Shown here in pieces: positions 1 through 6,968 of a stretch of DNA of 19,822 bases. The translations under genes were made by a program, and so were the position numbers. Location: assembly GCA_051004815.1 (NCBI GenBank), contig JBPCJY010000133.1, forward strand, positions 1-19,822. The letters are read 5' to 3'. Numbering within the stretch: position 1 is the stretch's first letter; the number at the start of each line of letters is the position of its first letter. Below the pieces are notes generated by a model that saw nothing but the letters and a program-made list of their open reading frames with translations, was not told the origin of the DNA and did no database searches. The stretch is from JBBQXY01 sp051004815 (lineage in GTDB: Bacteria > Chloroflexota > Ktedonobacteria > Ktedonobacterales > Ktedonobacteraceae).

Positions 1-2
1 GC

Positions 3-177
3 CCCTTGTGGGCAATACCTTTCAAAGAAGACAGGTTGCCAGTCAACCGAAGCGATTTCAGGAGTGTCATCCTGAGCGAGAGCGAAGGATCTCTCTCGCC
101 GGACAGAGATCCTTCGCTCTCGCTCAGGATGACACCGCGAGATAGCCTCTTATTTGAAAGGTATTGCCCTTGTGGGC
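3..177. repeat. Composite palindromic repeat, copy 1 of the GTCATYCTGAGCG family
   Basis: A perfect 30-bp inverted repeat (65-94 and 105-134, 10-nt loop) forms the core. It sits inside a second perfect 17-bp inverted repeat (10-26 and 153-169, GGGCAATACCTTTCAAA and its complement). An 11-bp direct repeat, CCCTTGTGGGC, occurs at 3-13 and 167-177, overlapping the outer arms. The core is shared with the repeats at 12670-12744 and 14707-14772, but the outer arms are not. No transposase is nearby, so this looks like a non-autonomous MITE- or REP-like element. Confidence 0.85.
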
Positions 178-627
178 GTCAGGAAAAACAGGGAAGAACG
201 ACATTTCCCCGATCATTCACAGGCACTGCAATGCGCTGTGTTTTGTGGAGGTGTATTGTGACAGGCGTTGCTCTTTCTTGCTATGAATAGCCCATTTGGG
301 CGGGATGAGTAGACAAAAATAGCAACAACCGTTACAATGAGTGAGAAGAGTTCCTGATGATGCGGTTAAGCAAATACAACAAGAGAGTAGTATTTGCAAC
401 CACATCTTCACTTGTTAACAATGCTTTTCATCGACCCGGGCTGATATACTCAATACTTGTAATAGATACATCTTTAGCGAGGAATGCGTAAAAGTTATTC
501 GTATTGAGTATATGGAATGTATGGATGCTGGCCCTCTCATCTGAGCTTGCTGAGCAAGTGACGCCTCTTATGTGAGAAGACTGAAATAGCTACACAATGG
601 ACTGGCAATTAAAGGAGTTAACATAGT
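178..627. other. Non-coding leader before the hydrolase gene
   Basis: I see no convincing gene in this 450-base stretch; the short reading frames lack a ribosome binding site and any recognisable composition. It probably holds the promoter of the left-hand cluster, but no clear -35/-10 pair stands out. The notable structure is a spaced inverted repeat at 444-513. Confidence 0.6.
444..513. promoter_or_regulatory. Spaced 13-bp inverted repeat, possible operator
   Basis: ATATACTCAATAC at 444-456 is repeated exactly in inverted orientation at 501-513, with 44 bases between. The arms lie about 115-185 bases upstream of the start of the hydrolase gene at 628. Exact AT-rich half-sites several helical turns apart are compatible with a looping repressor or activator. 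An RNA stem is also possible. Function is inferred only. Confidence 0.4.
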
Positions 628-2028
628 ATGAGTCGGCGAAAGAGAGTCCTGGTTATTGGACTGGATTGCGCCCCGCCGGAGTTGGTTTTTGAGCAATGGC
701 GCGAAGAATTACCGAATTTCAAGCGGGTTATGGACGACGGCGTGTGGGGGAAGCTGGAAAGCTGTATTCCTGCGATTACCGTGCCAGCCTGGAGTTCGAT
801 GATGTCGAGCAAAGACCCAGGAACGCTGGGCTTTTACGGTTTTCGCAATCGTGGTGACTACTCTTACGAGAAGAACACCCTGGCAAATTCCAACTCTGTG
901 AAGACTGACCGCGTGTGGGATGTGCTCTCGCGTGCCGGGAAAAAGGTCATCACCGTGGGTGTGCCACAAACCTATCCGCCACGGCCCGTCAATGGCATCC
1001 AGGTGGGTTGTTTCCTCTCCCCTTCGACCAAGAATCCCGATAGGCCGTATACCTATCCCGCTTCCGTTATGAAGGAGATTGAGGCCACCGTCGGCGAGTA
1101 CCTGGTCGATGTGCCAAACTTCCGTACAGACGATAAAGAATACCTGCTTCGTCAGATTTACACCATGACCGAGAAACGCTTTAAGCTGGTCAAGAAGTGG
1201 ATCGCGGAAAAAGATTGGGATTTCTTCATGTTCGTGGAGATGGGTACGGACCGTATTCATCACGGCTTGTGGAAATATCATGATCCAACCCATCATAAGT
1301 ACGAAATCAACCCTGCGCTCAACGAGAGTATTCATGACTACTACCGCTACATTGACAGCGAGATTGGTCAGATATTAGAATTGGTTGACGACAATACGAC
1401 GGTTTTCATTGTTTCTGATCATGGTGCCAAGAAGATGGATGGCGGTATCTGCGTCAATGAATGGTTGATCCGTGAGGGATACCTGACGCTCAAGACGATG
1501 CCGACCTCGTTGACATCCATCGATAAGTGTGAGATTGACTGGAGCAAGACCAAAGTGTGGGGCGATGGCGGCTACTATGCACGTATCTTCCTCAATGTTG
1601 AAGGACGTGAGCCGCAGGGTATTGTCAAAGCACAAGAGGTTGAGGCTCTGCGCGATGAGTTGAAGGCCAAGTTCGAAGCATTGGTAGATCACAATGGTGA
1701 AGATATTGGCACCCAGGTTTTCAAGCCGAAAGAAATTTATAAAGAAGTCAATGGGATTCCCCCTGACCTGATTGTCTACTTTGGTGATCTCTTCTGGCGT
1801 TCAGTCGGCACGGTAGGCCATGGCTCCATCTATACATTCGAAAACGATACCGGCCCTGATGATTGCAACCACGCGCAATTCGGCATTGTGATCAAGCACG
1901 ATCCCGCTGTACATGAAGGTGCTGGTGGACGCGAACTTAGCGGGCTACAATTGATGGATATGGCTCCTACAATCCTTGAGCAACTGGGCGTTCCAGTCCC
2001 TGCCGATATGCAAGGGAAAGCATTTTAA
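628..2028 (+). CDS. Alkaline-phosphatase-superfamily phosphohydrolase/phosphodiesterase
   Basis: The 466-residue protein resembles the type I phosphodiesterase/nucleotide pyrophosphatase branch of the alkaline phosphatase superfamily. Visible metal-site elements are D13 in VIGLD, a candidate nucleophile T51 in the AITVPAWSS segment, the MGTDRIHH segment, VSDHG in mid-protein, and a late His in CNHAQFG. The sulfatase signature C/S-x-P-x-R is absent, so it is not an arylsulfatase. No signal peptide is seen, so it is probably cytoplasmic. AAAGGAG at 611-617, ten bases before the ATG, supports the start. It leads a same-strand run with cysC, sat, hddA and gmhA, which suggests action on a phosphorylated sugar or nucleotide of those pathways; the substrate is unknown. 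It ends soon after a DMAPTILEQLG motif, without the extra C-terminal tail I associate with many relatives. Confidence 0.85.
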   Translation: MSRRKRVLVIGLDCAPPELVFEQWREELPNFKRVMDDGVWGKLESCIPAITVPAWSSMMSSKDPGTLGFYGFRNRGDYSYEKNTLANSNSVKTDRVWDVLSRAGKKVITVGVPQTYPPRPVNGIQVGCFLSPSTKNPDRPYTYPASVMKEIEATVGEYLVDVPNFRTDDKEYLLRQIYTMTEKRFKLVKKWIAEKDWDFFMFVEMGTDRIHHGLWKYHDPTHHKYEINPALNESIHDYYRYIDSEIGQILELVDDNTTVFIVSDHGAKKMDGGICVNEWLIREGYLTLKTMPTSLTSIDKCEIDWSKTKVWGDGGYYARIFLNVEGREPQGIVKAQEVEALRDELKAKFEALVDHNGEDIGTQVFKPKEIYKEVNGIPPDLIVYFGDLFWRSVGTVGHGSIYTFENDTGPDDCNHAQFGIVIKHDPAVHEGAGGRELSGLQLMDMAPTILEQLGVPVPADMQGKAF

Positions 2029-2035
2029 ATGGTGT

Positions 2036-2057
2036 GGACGCGAGCGAAGTCGCGTCC
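2036..2057. repeat. Short intergenic hairpin
   Basis: GGACGCGA (2036-2043) and TCGCGTCC (2050-2057) form a perfect 8-bp stem with a 6-base loop, just after the hydrolase stop codon and before the cysC ribosome binding site. There is no following T-tract, so it is more likely an intergenic repeat or mRNA-processing element than a terminator. Confidence 0.6.
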
Positions 2058-2094
2058 CCCTGTCCGCAAAGAAAGATACGAGGAAAAAGAATAT

Positions 2095-2694
2095 ATGGCG
2101 AATAACACTGGTTTTACCATCTGGTTTACGGGTCTTTCCGGCTCCGGCAAAAGCACCCTCTCTGATATTATCGAGCAGCGTTTGAAAGAGCGTGGGCGCA
2201 ACGTCGAGGTGCTGGATGGTGATATCGTCCGTACCCACTTGAGCAAAGGTCTCGGTTTCAGCCGCGAGGATCGCGATACCAACATCAAGCGCATCGCTTT
2301 TGTCTGCGGATTGCTGACACGCAATGGCGTGGTCTGCATTTCCGCCGCCATCGCACCCTATAGCGAGGCACGCGAATGGGCGCGTCAAGAGATCGGCAGC
2401 TTTGTCGAAGTCTACGTCAAATGCCCCCTGTCCGTATGCCGCGAGCGCGATGTCAAGGGTCTCTACAAGCTCGTTGACGAAGGAAAAATCAAGAATTTCA
2501 CGGGAGTGGACGATCCCTATGAAGAGCCAGAACATGCTGACCTGGTTATCGAGACCGACAAAGAGACGATTGAAGAGAGCGTTGCTCGCATTTTCGCGAA
2601 GCTGGAAGAACTGGGTTATCTCGAAGCAGATGAGCCTTCCGATGATGACTCGAAAGTTCTAACCGATCGTTTGGCAGCTTTGGGGTACTTGTAG
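2095..2694 (+). CDS. cysC: Adenylylsulfate (APS) kinase
   Basis: APS kinase phosphorylates adenosine 5'-phosphosulfate with ATP to give PAPS, the universal sulfuryl donor. The 199-residue protein has a Walker A loop GLSGSGKST at 13-21, then LDGD and the R-x-L-x-F-S-R-E-D-R-like segment typical of the family, ISAAIAPY, a CRERD/KGLY segment, and FTGVDDPYEEP near the substrate lid. I chose the ATG at 2095 because AGGAAAAAG precedes it. An in-frame ATG at 2029 would translate the intergenic hairpin. It lies directly upstream of ATP sulfurylase, the enzyme that makes its substrate. The C-terminus is odd: LEELGYL (170-176) is followed by an acidic linker and a second LAALGYL (193-199), which extends past the normal end of the kinase fold. 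Confidence 0.95.
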   Translation: MANNTGFTIWFTGLSGSGKSTLSDIIEQRLKERGRNVEVLDGDIVRTHLSKGLGFSREDRDTNIKRIAFVCGLLTRNGVVCISAAIAPYSEAREWARQEIGSFVEVYVKCPLSVCRERDVKGLYKLVDEGKIKNFTGVDDPYEEPEHADLVIETDKETIEESVARIFAKLEELGYLEADEPSDDDSKVLTDRLAALGYL

Positions 2695-2742
2695 AGGCCG
2701 ATTTATCGTGTCCCATAGACATTAAATCCCCCATCAGCCCCA

Positions 2743-2854
2743 CCAGGGTGCCCGCAAGGGTGCGCCCCTACTATACACGAGGTGGCTCTGCGAGCCGCTT
2801 TGCGTGGGGAAAGGTGGACGGATATAGTAGGGGCGACCCTTGCGGTCGCCCTGG
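2743..2854. repeat. CCAGGG(C/T)G repeat pair, imperfect inverted repeat
   Basis: Left arm 2743-2775 and right arm 2823-2854 are imperfect reverse complements of about 32 bases, separated by about 47 bases. Both carry the CCAGGG...CGCAAGGG...GCCCCTAC motif, seen also at 5849-5876, 13865-13892 and 14650-14822. It fills the cysC-sat gap. A TTG at 2840 inside it would extend the sat frame but is not a credible start. Confidence 0.8.
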
Positions 2855-2884
2855 AAAACTTCACTAGAAATAGGTGACACACAT

Positions 2885-4051
2885 ATGACAAATCAATTGA
2901 TCGCGCCCCATGGTGGGGAACTTGTACTGAATATGGCAAGCGAGGCTGAACGGGCCGAGTTGCAAGAGCGAGCCAAGGGCTTGCCGCAGGTTGTTGTTGG
3001 TTCGCGCCAGTTGGCCGACCTGGAAATGCTCGCCATTGGTGCCTACAGCCCTCTGGACGGCTTTATGAAGCGGAACGATTACCTGGGCGTCGTTGACGAG
3101 ATGCACCTGGCTAATGGCCTGCCATGGTCTGTGCCGATTACCATCTCCACTAGCGCGGAGCAGGCGCAGACGTTGCACGAGGGCGCACAAATCGCGCTCG
3201 TCAATGAGCAGGGTACGTTGCAAGCTGTTATGACCATTGAAGAGAAGTATGGGTATGACAAGCAGCACGAGGCCAGCAAAGTCTATCGTACTACCGAAGA
3301 GGCTCACCCCGGCGTAAAAGTACTCTATAGTCAGGGAGATATCCTGCTGGGTGGCCCAGTGCGCGTCGTCAGCCTGCAAAATCAGGCTTTTGCGCAGTAT
3401 CGCCTCACCCCCACGCAGTCACGCCAACAGTTCACGGAGCGTGGTTGGAAACGCGTAGTTGGCTTCCAGACCCGTAACCCTGTTCACCGGGCGCACGAAT
3501 ACATTCAGAAATGTGCGCTGGAAACCGTTGATGGTCTCCTCCTGCATCCACTGGTGGGGGATACCAAAGGCGATGATATTCCCGCCGATGTCCGTATGCG
3601 CTGCTACGAGGTGCTGCTGGCGAACTACTACCCGGCAGACCGTGTTGTGCTCGGTGTCCTACCCGCGGCCATGCGCTACGCGGGGCCACGCGAAGCCATC
3701 TTCCATTCCCTGATGCGCAAGAACTATGGATGTTCGCACTTCATTGTCGGACGCGATCACGCTGGTGTCGGGAATTATTATGGCACCTACGATGCGCAAC
3801 GCATCTTCGCGGAGTTTGACCCGGCGAAGCTGGGTATCACTCCGATGTTCTTTGACCACACCTTCTTCTGCCGCACCTGCGATTCGATGGCCTCATCGAA
3901 GACCTGCCCACACGGCGACGATGCGCATGTGACTTTGAGCGGCACCAAGGTACGTCAGATGTTGCAGGCGGGCGAGATTCCGCCGCGCGAATTCTCACGT
4001 CCAGAGGTGGCAAAAGTACTCATTGAAGCTATGCGCCAACCTGTAGCGTAA
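2885..4051 (+). CDS. sat: Sulfate adenylyltransferase (ATP sulfurylase)
   Basis: The enzyme makes adenosine 5'-phosphosulfate and pyrophosphate from ATP and sulfate. At 388 residues it has the size of the monofunctional Sat family. Diagnostic motifs are QTRNPVHRAHE (195-205, nucleotide and sulfate binding), HPLVGDTKGDDIP (221-233), the GRDHAG loop (289-294) and SGTKVRQML (352-360). C329, C332, C341 and H343 form a cluster like the zinc site of bacterial and archaeal Sat enzymes. The ATG at 2885 is preceded by AGGTGA at 2872-2877. With cysC directly upstream, the pair makes PAPS. No APS or PAPS reductase or sulfite reductase lies in the window, so the product could serve sulfotransferases or reduction elsewhere in the genome. 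Confidence 0.97.
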   Translation: MTNQLIAPHGGELVLNMASEAERAELQERAKGLPQVVVGSRQLADLEMLAIGAYSPLDGFMKRNDYLGVVDEMHLANGLPWSVPITISTSAEQAQTLHEGAQIALVNEQGTLQAVMTIEEKYGYDKQHEASKVYRTTEEAHPGVKVLYSQGDILLGGPVRVVSLQNQAFAQYRLTPTQSRQQFTERGWKRVVGFQTRNPVHRAHEYIQKCALETVDGLLLHPLVGDTKGDDIPADVRMRCYEVLLANYYPADRVVLGVLPAAMRYAGPREAIFHSLMRKNYGCSHFIVGRDHAGVGNYYGTYDAQRIFAEFDPAKLGITPMFFDHTFFCRTCDSMASSKTCPHGDDAHVTLSGTKVRQMLQAGEIPPREFSRPEVAKVLIEAMRQPVA

Positions 4052-4066
4052 TACATAACAGAGCCA

Positions 4067-4130
4067 GAGGAGATCGAGTACTGGTGCCGCAAAACTGGCA
4101 CCACTACTCGTCTCCTCTATTCTGCTTTTT
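4067..4130 (+). terminator. Long hairpin with offset T-tract between sat and hddA
   Basis: Bases 4067-4088 pair with 4097-4117 around an 8-base loop, with one mismatch and one bulge. TTTTT at 4126-4130 follows about eight bases later. It could be an intrinsic terminator or attenuator separating the sulfate pair from the heptose pair. The T-tract is farther from the stem than usual, and no clear new promoter fits in the 40 bases before hddA, so partial read-through is plausible. Confidence 0.45.
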
Positions 4131-4157
4131 ATCGCAGCGACAAAGTGAGAGAAGAAG

Positions 4158-5219
4158 ATGTTAATTGCACGAGCTCCGATGCGTATCAGTTTTGGTGGTG
4201 GAGGGACAGACCTCGAGGCATACTATGCGCAATATGGTGGATTAGTGATCAGTACGGCGATCAATAAGTACTTTTACGCGGTTATCACCACCGACGAGTC
4301 TGATGATCTGCAAGTCATTTCCGCGGATTATCGCTCGTTGTTTCGTCACTCGCCCTACAATGATCTCTTCTGGAATGGAGATCTCGCTCTTCCAAAAGCT
4401 ATTCTGCACCATTTTGGTATTCGTCGCGGTATTAACCTGTTTGTTGCCAGTGAAGTCCCCCCTGGTACAGGATTAGGCTCGTCAAGCGCGGCTGCTGTGA
4501 CCATGGTGCGAGCCATCTCGACGCTCGTGGAGCAGCCCATGACCAAGCAGCAGGTAGCGGAACTGGCTTCGTATATCGAGATTGGCAAGATGGGTATGCC
4601 TATCGGTAAACAAGACCAGTATGCTTCGGCCTTTGGTGGTTTGAATAAAATTGCCTTTAGCAGTGAAGGTGTCACCGTCGAACCGGTAAAAATTGCGTCG
4701 GATGTGCGCAAGACACTGGAACGCCGCTTGATGCTCTTCTTTACAGGCAGCTCGCGTGAGTCCACTTCCATTTTGAAGCATCAGCGCAAGTCAACCCAGG
4801 ATCATGACGAATCCGTATTAAAAGCTCTACATAACATTAAACAAGTAGCAATAGATGTGGAGAGTTGCTTGGAGCGGGGAGACCTGGATGAATTCGCACG
4901 CCTGCTCCATTATTCATGGCAGGAAAAACGTCGCCTCGCGCCCGGCCTCTCAACAGGCTTTATCGACGAGTGCTATAACCTGGCACTGGAGCATGGCGCG
5001 GTGGCTGGCAAGATAACAGGTGCCGGTGGAGGTGGCTTTCTCCTGCTTTATTGTCATGAAGAGAGCCAGGATGAAGTGACCAGTGCCTTGGAGGAGCATG
5101 GCTTGAAGCGCATGAATTTCCGTTTTGATCACCAGGGCGCGACCGTCGTCTTAAACGTTGCTAACTTTAGCCCGCAGTGGGTTGCTCCCTATCCGACCGA
5201 GCCTGAAGGAAGAAGGTAA
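4158..5219 (+). CDS. hddA: GHMP-family sugar kinase, probable D-glycero-D-manno-heptose 7-phosphate kinase
   Basis: This 353-residue GHMP kinase shows the family's three motifs: the N-terminal RAPMRISFGGGGTD (5-18), the ATP-binding PPGTGLGSSSAAA (101-113), and the C-terminal GKITGAGGGGF (284-294). GKQDQYASAFGG near 150-161 carries the Asp typical of HddA-like kinases. The FGGGGTD form and the gmhA-like gene directly after it favour heptose 7-phosphate as substrate. The product would be the 1,7-bisphosphate on the way to GDP-heptose. The ATG is preceded by GAGAGAAGAAG. The downstream gene starts within ten bases of the stop, so the two are translationally close. Fucokinase or another sugar kinase of the same subfamily is the main alternative. 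Confidence 0.88.
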   Translation: MLIARAPMRISFGGGGTDLEAYYAQYGGLVISTAINKYFYAVITTDESDDLQVISADYRSLFRHSPYNDLFWNGDLALPKAILHHFGIRRGINLFVASEVPPGTGLGSSSAAAVTMVRAISTLVEQPMTKQQVAELASYIEIGKMGMPIGKQDQYASAFGGLNKIAFSSEGVTVEPVKIASDVRKTLERRLMLFFTGSSRESTSILKHQRKSTQDHDESVLKALHNIKQVAIDVESCLERGDLDEFARLLHYSWQEKRRLAPGLSTGFIDECYNLALEHGAVAGKITGAGGGGFLLLYCHEESQDEVTSALEEHGLKRMNFRFDHQGATVVLNVANFSPQWVAPYPTEPEGRR

Positions 5220-5226
5220 CAAGAAA

Positions 5227-5820
5227 TTGGAGTCGATCACTAGATACTTCTCGGAGCTTGAGCAGATGTTGCAAGCCATCTCTTTGCCCAACCTTGAGGC
5301 TGTGCTGCAACTGCTGGAGGACGCCTACCGTAATGGGCATCGCATCTTTATCATGGGGAATGGGGGGAGCGCGGCCACCGCATCCCATTTCGCGCTCGAT
5401 CTGGCAAAGAATACCATCATGCCAGGAGTGCCGCGCCTGAAAGCTATCTCCTTGACCGATCATGTGCCTTTGATTACCGCGTGGAGTAATGATACTGCTT
5501 ATGAGCATATCTTTGCCGAGCAGTTGGCGAACATGATTGAGCCAGGGGACGTGGCGATTGGCATTAGCGCGAGCGGTAATTCTCCCAACGTCATCAATGC
5601 CTTGCGCATGGCCAGGGGGTATCATGCGGCTACGATTGGGTTGCTGGGGGCAAAGGGCGGCAAAATCAAGGATATGGTGGATGCCTATGTCCTGGCCCCC
5701 GGTCAGAATATTGAGCAGGAAGAAGACGCTCATATGATCCTGGCGCATGTCATTACTCGTCACATGCGTGAAGTAGTACGTTCCTACGCGGAGACCTTTA
5801 CCCTGGCCGGAACGAATTAG
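5227..5820 (+). CDS. gmhA: SIS-domain phosphoheptose isomerase (GmhA-like)
   Basis: Sedoheptulose 7-phosphate isomerases convert that sugar to D-glycero-D-manno-heptose 7-phosphate, the substrate of the kinase encoded just upstream. The protein has GNGGSAATASHF (44-55), the phosphosugar loop SASGNSPN (114-121) and the paired histidines H169 and H174 near the C-terminus, as in GmhA. No ATG exists near the expected start. The TTG at 5227 fits best: AGAAGG ends ten bases before it, and it gives 197 residues, the family's usual length. In-frame TTG codons at 5158 and 5182 would overlap hddA. The position of the catalytic Glu of E. coli GmhA appears to be Asp here (D58), so substrate assignment is less certain than the fold. 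Confidence 0.85.
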   Translation: MESITRYFSELEQMLQAISLPNLEAVLQLLEDAYRNGHRIFIMGNGGSAATASHFALDLAKNTIMPGVPRLKAISLTDHVPLITAWSNDTAYEHIFAEQLANMIEPGDVAIGISASGNSPNVINALRMARGYHAATIGLLGAKGGKIKDMVDAYVLAPGQNIEQEEDAHMILAHVITRHMREVVRSYAETFTLAGTN

Positions 5821-5848
5821 TAGCGATAATACCGTACATGAGCTCTCA

Positions 5849-5876
5849 CCAGGGCGACCGCAAGGGTGCGCCCTGG
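5849..5876. repeat. CCAGGGCG hairpin repeat, possible convergent terminator
   Basis: CCAGGGCG (5849-5856) and CGCCCTGG (5869-5876) form a perfect 8-bp stem around a 12-base loop containing CGCAAGGG. It lies between the convergent gmhA-like and epimerase genes. There is no T-tract on either side, so a terminator role is only possible. Confidence 0.7.
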
Positions 5877-5934
5877 GAAACACGATACATGGCTTAACTT
5901 AATGCTTATGGGCCATTGTATGTGCAGCGTTCAG

Positions 5935-6861
5935 TTATTCGTTTCTGAAAAAATCGACGGTAGCCTTGATGCCTTCTTCCATGCTCACCTCTGGCTTCCA
6001 ACCAAGAATACGCTCGGCTTTGCTGCTGTTAAAGTAGGCCAGGTGGATGTCGCCAGCACGTTTAGGCGCGTGCGTAACTTCCGGTGTGTAGCCAGTAATC
6101 TGCTCTAAATCGTGAAAGATTTCGTTGACCGAAGTACCCTTGCCGGTACCAATGCAGAAGATATCGTTGTCACCATGATCTAGAGCGAGAAGGTTCGCCC
6201 GCGCCACATCTCCCACGTACACATAATCTTTCTGCTGCTCCCCATCCCAATCGATGCGGATAGGTTCGTGTTTCAGGAAACGCTTCGCGAAAATCGCAAT
6301 CACGCCAGCCTCACCGTTAGGGTCCTGGCGCGGCCCATAGACATTGCCATAGCGCAGAGCGGTATAGTTGAGGCCGTTGGCCTCGTGCCAGTAGCGCAAA
6401 TAATACTCAGTTACCATCTTGGTGATACCGTAGGGCGATTCGGGCCGTTGTGGAACATCTTCATCAATAGGCAAACGGACAGGGGTGCCGTATGTCGCGC
6501 CGGAGGAGGCAAAGACAATCTTACGGACACCAACGCGGGTGCAATTCGTCAACACATCGAGGAGGCCCAACACATTGACTCGTGCGTCCAGTTTGGGGTA
6601 CTTTGTGGAAACCGAAACACTGTGTTGTGCCGCCTGGTGGCTCACAATATCTGGTTGAACTTCATCAAAAACGCGGTCAAGTCCGGCCTCGTCGGTAATA
6701 TCTACGCGGTAGAGACGCGCTCCCGGATTGAGATTCGTGCTTTTGCCGCCACCCTCAGACCAGAAATTGTCTACAATAGCGACATCGTGTCCTGCCGCGA
6801 TACATTGATCGACGATATGGGAACCAATAAAACCCGCCCCACCGGTCACTAATATTTTCAT
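5935..6861 (-). CDS. NAD-dependent sugar-nucleotide epimerase/dehydratase, GalE-like
   Basis: This is a 308-residue extended short-chain dehydrogenase. GGAGFIGSH near the N-terminus is the Rossmann NAD loop, AAQHSVSVS follows the family pattern, SSGATYG and YGITK supply the Ser/Thr-Tyr-Lys catalytic set, and RYGNVYGPRQDPNGEAGV is the substrate-binding stretch typical of short bacterial UDP-glucose 4-epimerases. The length fits that subgroup. It converts a nucleotide-linked hexose, most likely UDP-glucose and UDP-galactose, in the cytoplasm. GAAAGG lies upstream of the ATG, and a good promoter is at 6941-6968. It converges on the heptose genes and may share a surface-polysaccharide role. Action on a GDP-heptose or another sugar nucleotide cannot be excluded from sequence alone. 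Confidence 0.85.
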   Translation of the reverse strand: MKILVTGGAGFIGSHIVDQCIAAGHDVAIVDNFWSEGGGKSTNLNPGARLYRVDITDEAGLDRVFDEVQPDIVSHQAAQHSVSVSTKYPKLDARVNVLGLLDVLTNCTRVGVRKIVFASSGATYGTPVRLPIDEDVPQRPESPYGITKMVTEYYLRYWHEANGLNYTALRYGNVYGPRQDPNGEAGVIAIFAKRFLKHEPIRIDWDGEQQKDYVYVGDVARANLLALDHGDNDIFCIGTGKGTSVNEIFHDLEQITGYTPEVTHAPKRAGDIHLAYFNSSKAERILGWKPEVSMEEGIKATVDFFRNE

Positions 6862-6940
6862 CAGAGCATAACCTTTCTTGTCAATTCTGGAACGTGGGAA
6901 AAACGTCGTGTATTGGAAATATGACTCACGTTCCCTGGTT

Positions 6941-6968
6941 ATTATAGCAGGTTATGCCCTGATATCAA
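6941..6968 (-). promoter_or_regulatory. Sigma-70-like promoter for the epimerase gene
   Basis: Read on the minus strand, TTGATA (6968-6963) is followed by 16 bases and then TATAAT (6946-6941), a near-consensus pair about 80 bases upstream of the epimerase start. The -35 box overlaps the stop codon of the preceding minus-strand gene. Confidence 0.65.

Noticed and set aside
709..1335. Long minus-strand reading frame opposite the hydrolase gene
   Set aside because: It is the antisense shadow of a well-supported gene, has no ribosome binding site, and encodes no recognisable protein.
628..2028. Arylsulfatase, suggested by the sulfate genes beside it
   Set aside because: The C/S-x-P-x-R modification motif is absent; the nucleophile region fits a Thr-type phosphodiesterase.
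2029..2094. Upstream ATG extension of the APS kinase
   Set aside because: It would translate the intergenic hairpin at 2036-2057 and has no ribosome binding site, whereas the ATG at 2095 has one and gives the normal N-terminus.
2840..2884. TTG-initiated extension of ATP sulfurylase
   Set aside because: The TTG lies inside the CCAGGGCG repeat, and the ATG at 2885 has AGGTGA upstream.
5158..5226. Longer TTG start for the phosphoheptose isomerase, overlapping hddA
   Set aside because: The added residues do not resemble the family, and the TTG at 5227 has good ribosome binding site spacing and gives the usual length.
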